Assembly (NCBI GenBank): GCA_020354155.1
Contig: CP070644.1
Coordinates: forward strand, 2,214,602-2,229,288
Source: Nitrospiraceae bacterium
GTDB taxonomy: Bacteria; Nitrospirota; Thermodesulfovibrionia; UBA6902
Length of the DNA: 14,687 nt
Direction: 5' to 3'
Below the pieces are notes generated by a model, which was not told where the DNA came from, searched no databases, and saw only the letters and a program-made list of their open reading frames with translations. Shown in pieces: positions 13,555 to 14,687 of the stretch (its first letter is position 1; each line of letters begins with the position of its first letter). The translations under genes were made by a program, and so were the position numbers.

Positions 13555-14635
13555 AATAGAAAAAGAGCACAACGAAGAACCTGAGAAGGAGAAAGCTGAA
13601 AAAGAGAAGGCTGCTCCTGCAACACGGAATGTTGTGGGTGTACGGTTCAGATCCTGCGGTAAGATATATGACTTTCAGATAAATGGAATAGATGCGTCTC
13701 CCGGCTCAAAGGTGGTTGTCGAATCGGAAATGGGGCTGAGCCTTGCAACGGTCGCAATTGCCAGGCATGAAGTACAGGCCCGGGGTGATTTGAAAAAGGT
13801 GATACGACTCGCTTCGGAAAAAGATTTTCAGACAATTGAGGACAACCGTTCTCTTGAAAAAGAGGCCAGAGACTTTTGTGTTGAAAAGGCAAAGGCCCTT
13901 GGCCTGGAGATGAAGGTCGTTACTACCGAGACAACGCTGGATAAGAAGAGACTTGTTTTTTATTTTACTGCTGATGGAAGGATAGACTTCAGGGAGCTGG
14001 TACGGGACCTTGCCGGAAAATTCAAGACCCGGATCGAGATGAGACAGATCGGGGTACGGGATGAGGTCAAGATGCTCGGCGGCATCGGTGCCTGCGGCAG
14101 GGAAACATGCTGCAACCAGTTCCTGACCTCTTTCGAGCCCATAACGATCAGGATGGCCAAACAACAGGACCTGTCAATCAATCAGAGTAAACTTTCGGGT
14201 ATATGCGGACGATTGATGTGCTGTCTCGGCTATGAAGTTACTGAATCAGGCTCCCAGCGTACGTCTTACCCGCGGAAGAAAGAAGTGAGAGAAGTTTTAC
14301 CGGAAGATAAAAAGAAAGATGAGCTTTCGGCTCAAACTTCAGAGACAGCTGTGACCGGAAAAGATCAGGCCCGGCCCGAGCAGGTCAGAGGCGAGGATAA
14401 GAAAAAGGAAGAGGGTTCGCCTGAGGACAATAAAGGAACCCATCCTCATCAGAAAAAGAAGAGATTTTTTAAACGGGACCGGAAGAGATTAAAAAAACGC
14501 CATACAGGGGAGTCACCTGCTGAAAAGACATCAGCTCAGCCGGAGAGTGCAAAGCAGGGTGAAGAGGCCGGTAGAAAAGAGAGTACTCGACCATCCAGAA
14601 AACGCCGGAAGTTCTGGAAAAAGAAAAAGCAATAA
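13538..14635 (+). CDS. ricT: PSP1/RicT (YaaT) family regulatory iron-sulfur protein with a long basic tail
   Basis: The 365-residue protein has a PSP1-type core (about 30-235): VGVRFRSCGKIYDF, then TADGRIDFRELVRDLA, FKTRIEMRQIGVRDEVKMLGG and the cysteine clusters GACGRETCC (185-192) and GICGRLMCC (221-229). In Bacillus subtilis, RicT works with RicA and RicF in an Fe-S complex that promotes RNase Y-dependent mRNA maturation; similar cysteines are conserved. The first 29 residues are a Glu/Lys-rich extension, and residues 236-365 are a low-complexity Lys/Arg/Glu/Ser tail with runs such as KKKRFFKRDRKRLKKRH, probably disordered and possibly RNA-binding. It overlaps holB by 17 nt and ends 3 nt before metG. 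No RicA or RicF gene is in the window. Confidence 0.93.
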   Translation: MSEHSEIEKEHNEEPEKEKAEKEKAAPATRNVVGVRFRSCGKIYDFQINGIDASPGSKVVVESEMGLSLATVAIARHEVQARGDLKKVIRLASEKDFQTIEDNRSLEKEARDFCVEKAKALGLEMKVVTTETTLDKKRLVFYFTADGRIDFRELVRDLAGKFKTRIEMRQIGVRDEVKMLGGIGACGRETCCNQFLTSFEPITIRMAKQQDLSINQSKLSGICGRLMCCLGYEVTESGSQRTSYPRKKEVREVLPEDKKKDELSAQTSETAVTGKDQARPEQVRGEDKKKEEGSPEDNKGTHPHQKKKRFFKRDRKRLKKRHTGESPAEKTSAQPESAKQGEEAGRKESTRPSRKRRKFWKKKKQ

Positions 14636-14638
14636 GCA

Positions 14639-14687
14639 ATGGCAAACAACAGGTTTTATATTACAACCCCGCTTTATTACGTCAACG
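14639..14687 (+). CDS. metG: Methionyl-tRNA synthetase, N-terminal 16 codons (3' end outside the window)
   Basis: The visible residues MANNRFYITTPLYYVN match the start of bacterial MetRS, where FYITTPIYYVN leads into the HIGH-containing Rossmann fold. The gene starts 3 nt after ricT, in the conserved holB-ricT-metG order, so the call is firm despite its shortness. Confidence 0.9.
   Translation, partial: MANNRFYITTPLYYVN

Noticed and set aside
13706..14164. 152-aa minus-strand open frame opposite ricT
   Set aside because: Antisense to the conserved PSP1 core; no recognisable motifs.

Overview
This window is chromosomal housekeeping DNA from a Gram-negative bacterium. The outer membrane is implied by an OmpA-type lipoprotein. 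A tmk-holB-ricT-metG order, a homocitrate-synthase-type protein paired with an isocitrate dehydrogenase-type enzyme, and a UbiX/UbiE pair together look most like an anaerobic lineage such as Nitrospirota or Desulfobacterota. That placement is inference from gene content and order; no rRNA or other taxonomic marker is present. I see no tRNA, rRNA, CRISPR array, transposase, phage gene or defence system.

Left edge (1-1243, + strand): the 3' end of tyrS, then a lipoprotein with a glycine zipper and an OmpA peptidoglycan-binding domain. Next comes a long minus-strand block (10665 down to 1287). In transcription order it holds ubiE, rsmG, ubiX, a homocitrate/isopropylmalate/Re-citrate synthase family protein, an isocitrate dehydrogenase-type protein, a CNNM/CorC-HlyC membrane protein, a 102-residue unknown, manC, a KDPG-aldolase family protein and a DmpG/HMGL-type aldolase. 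Good sigma70-type promoters lie before ubiE, before the unknown and before manC, so the block probably contains at least three transcription units. Right edge (10906-14687, + strand): a short MetE-like protein, tmk, holB, ricT and the first 16 codons of metG, packed with 10-17 nt overlaps and a 3-nt gap and driven from a promoter back-to-back with that of ubiE.

Functional links: ubiE and ubiX point to quinone (probably menaquinone) synthesis. The synthase and dehydrogenase overlap by one base and could form the citrate-to-2-oxoglutarate branch, with the synthase acting as a Re-citrate synthase. manC supplies GDP-mannose for surface polysaccharide, and the two aldolases after it may belong to sugar-acid or polysaccharide metabolism. 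The right-hand cluster serves DNA replication, nucleotide supply and translation.

The most unusual non-coding features are two members of one dispersed palindromic repeat family (2955-3051 and 10694-10769). The same position is changed in a pair-preserving way in all four arms, and the second copy lies in the predicted ubiE leader. I found no convincing wholly new multi-gene system; the best leads are the putative Re-citrate synthase/isocitrate dehydrogenase pair, the MetE-like protein, the repeat family and the RicT tail.
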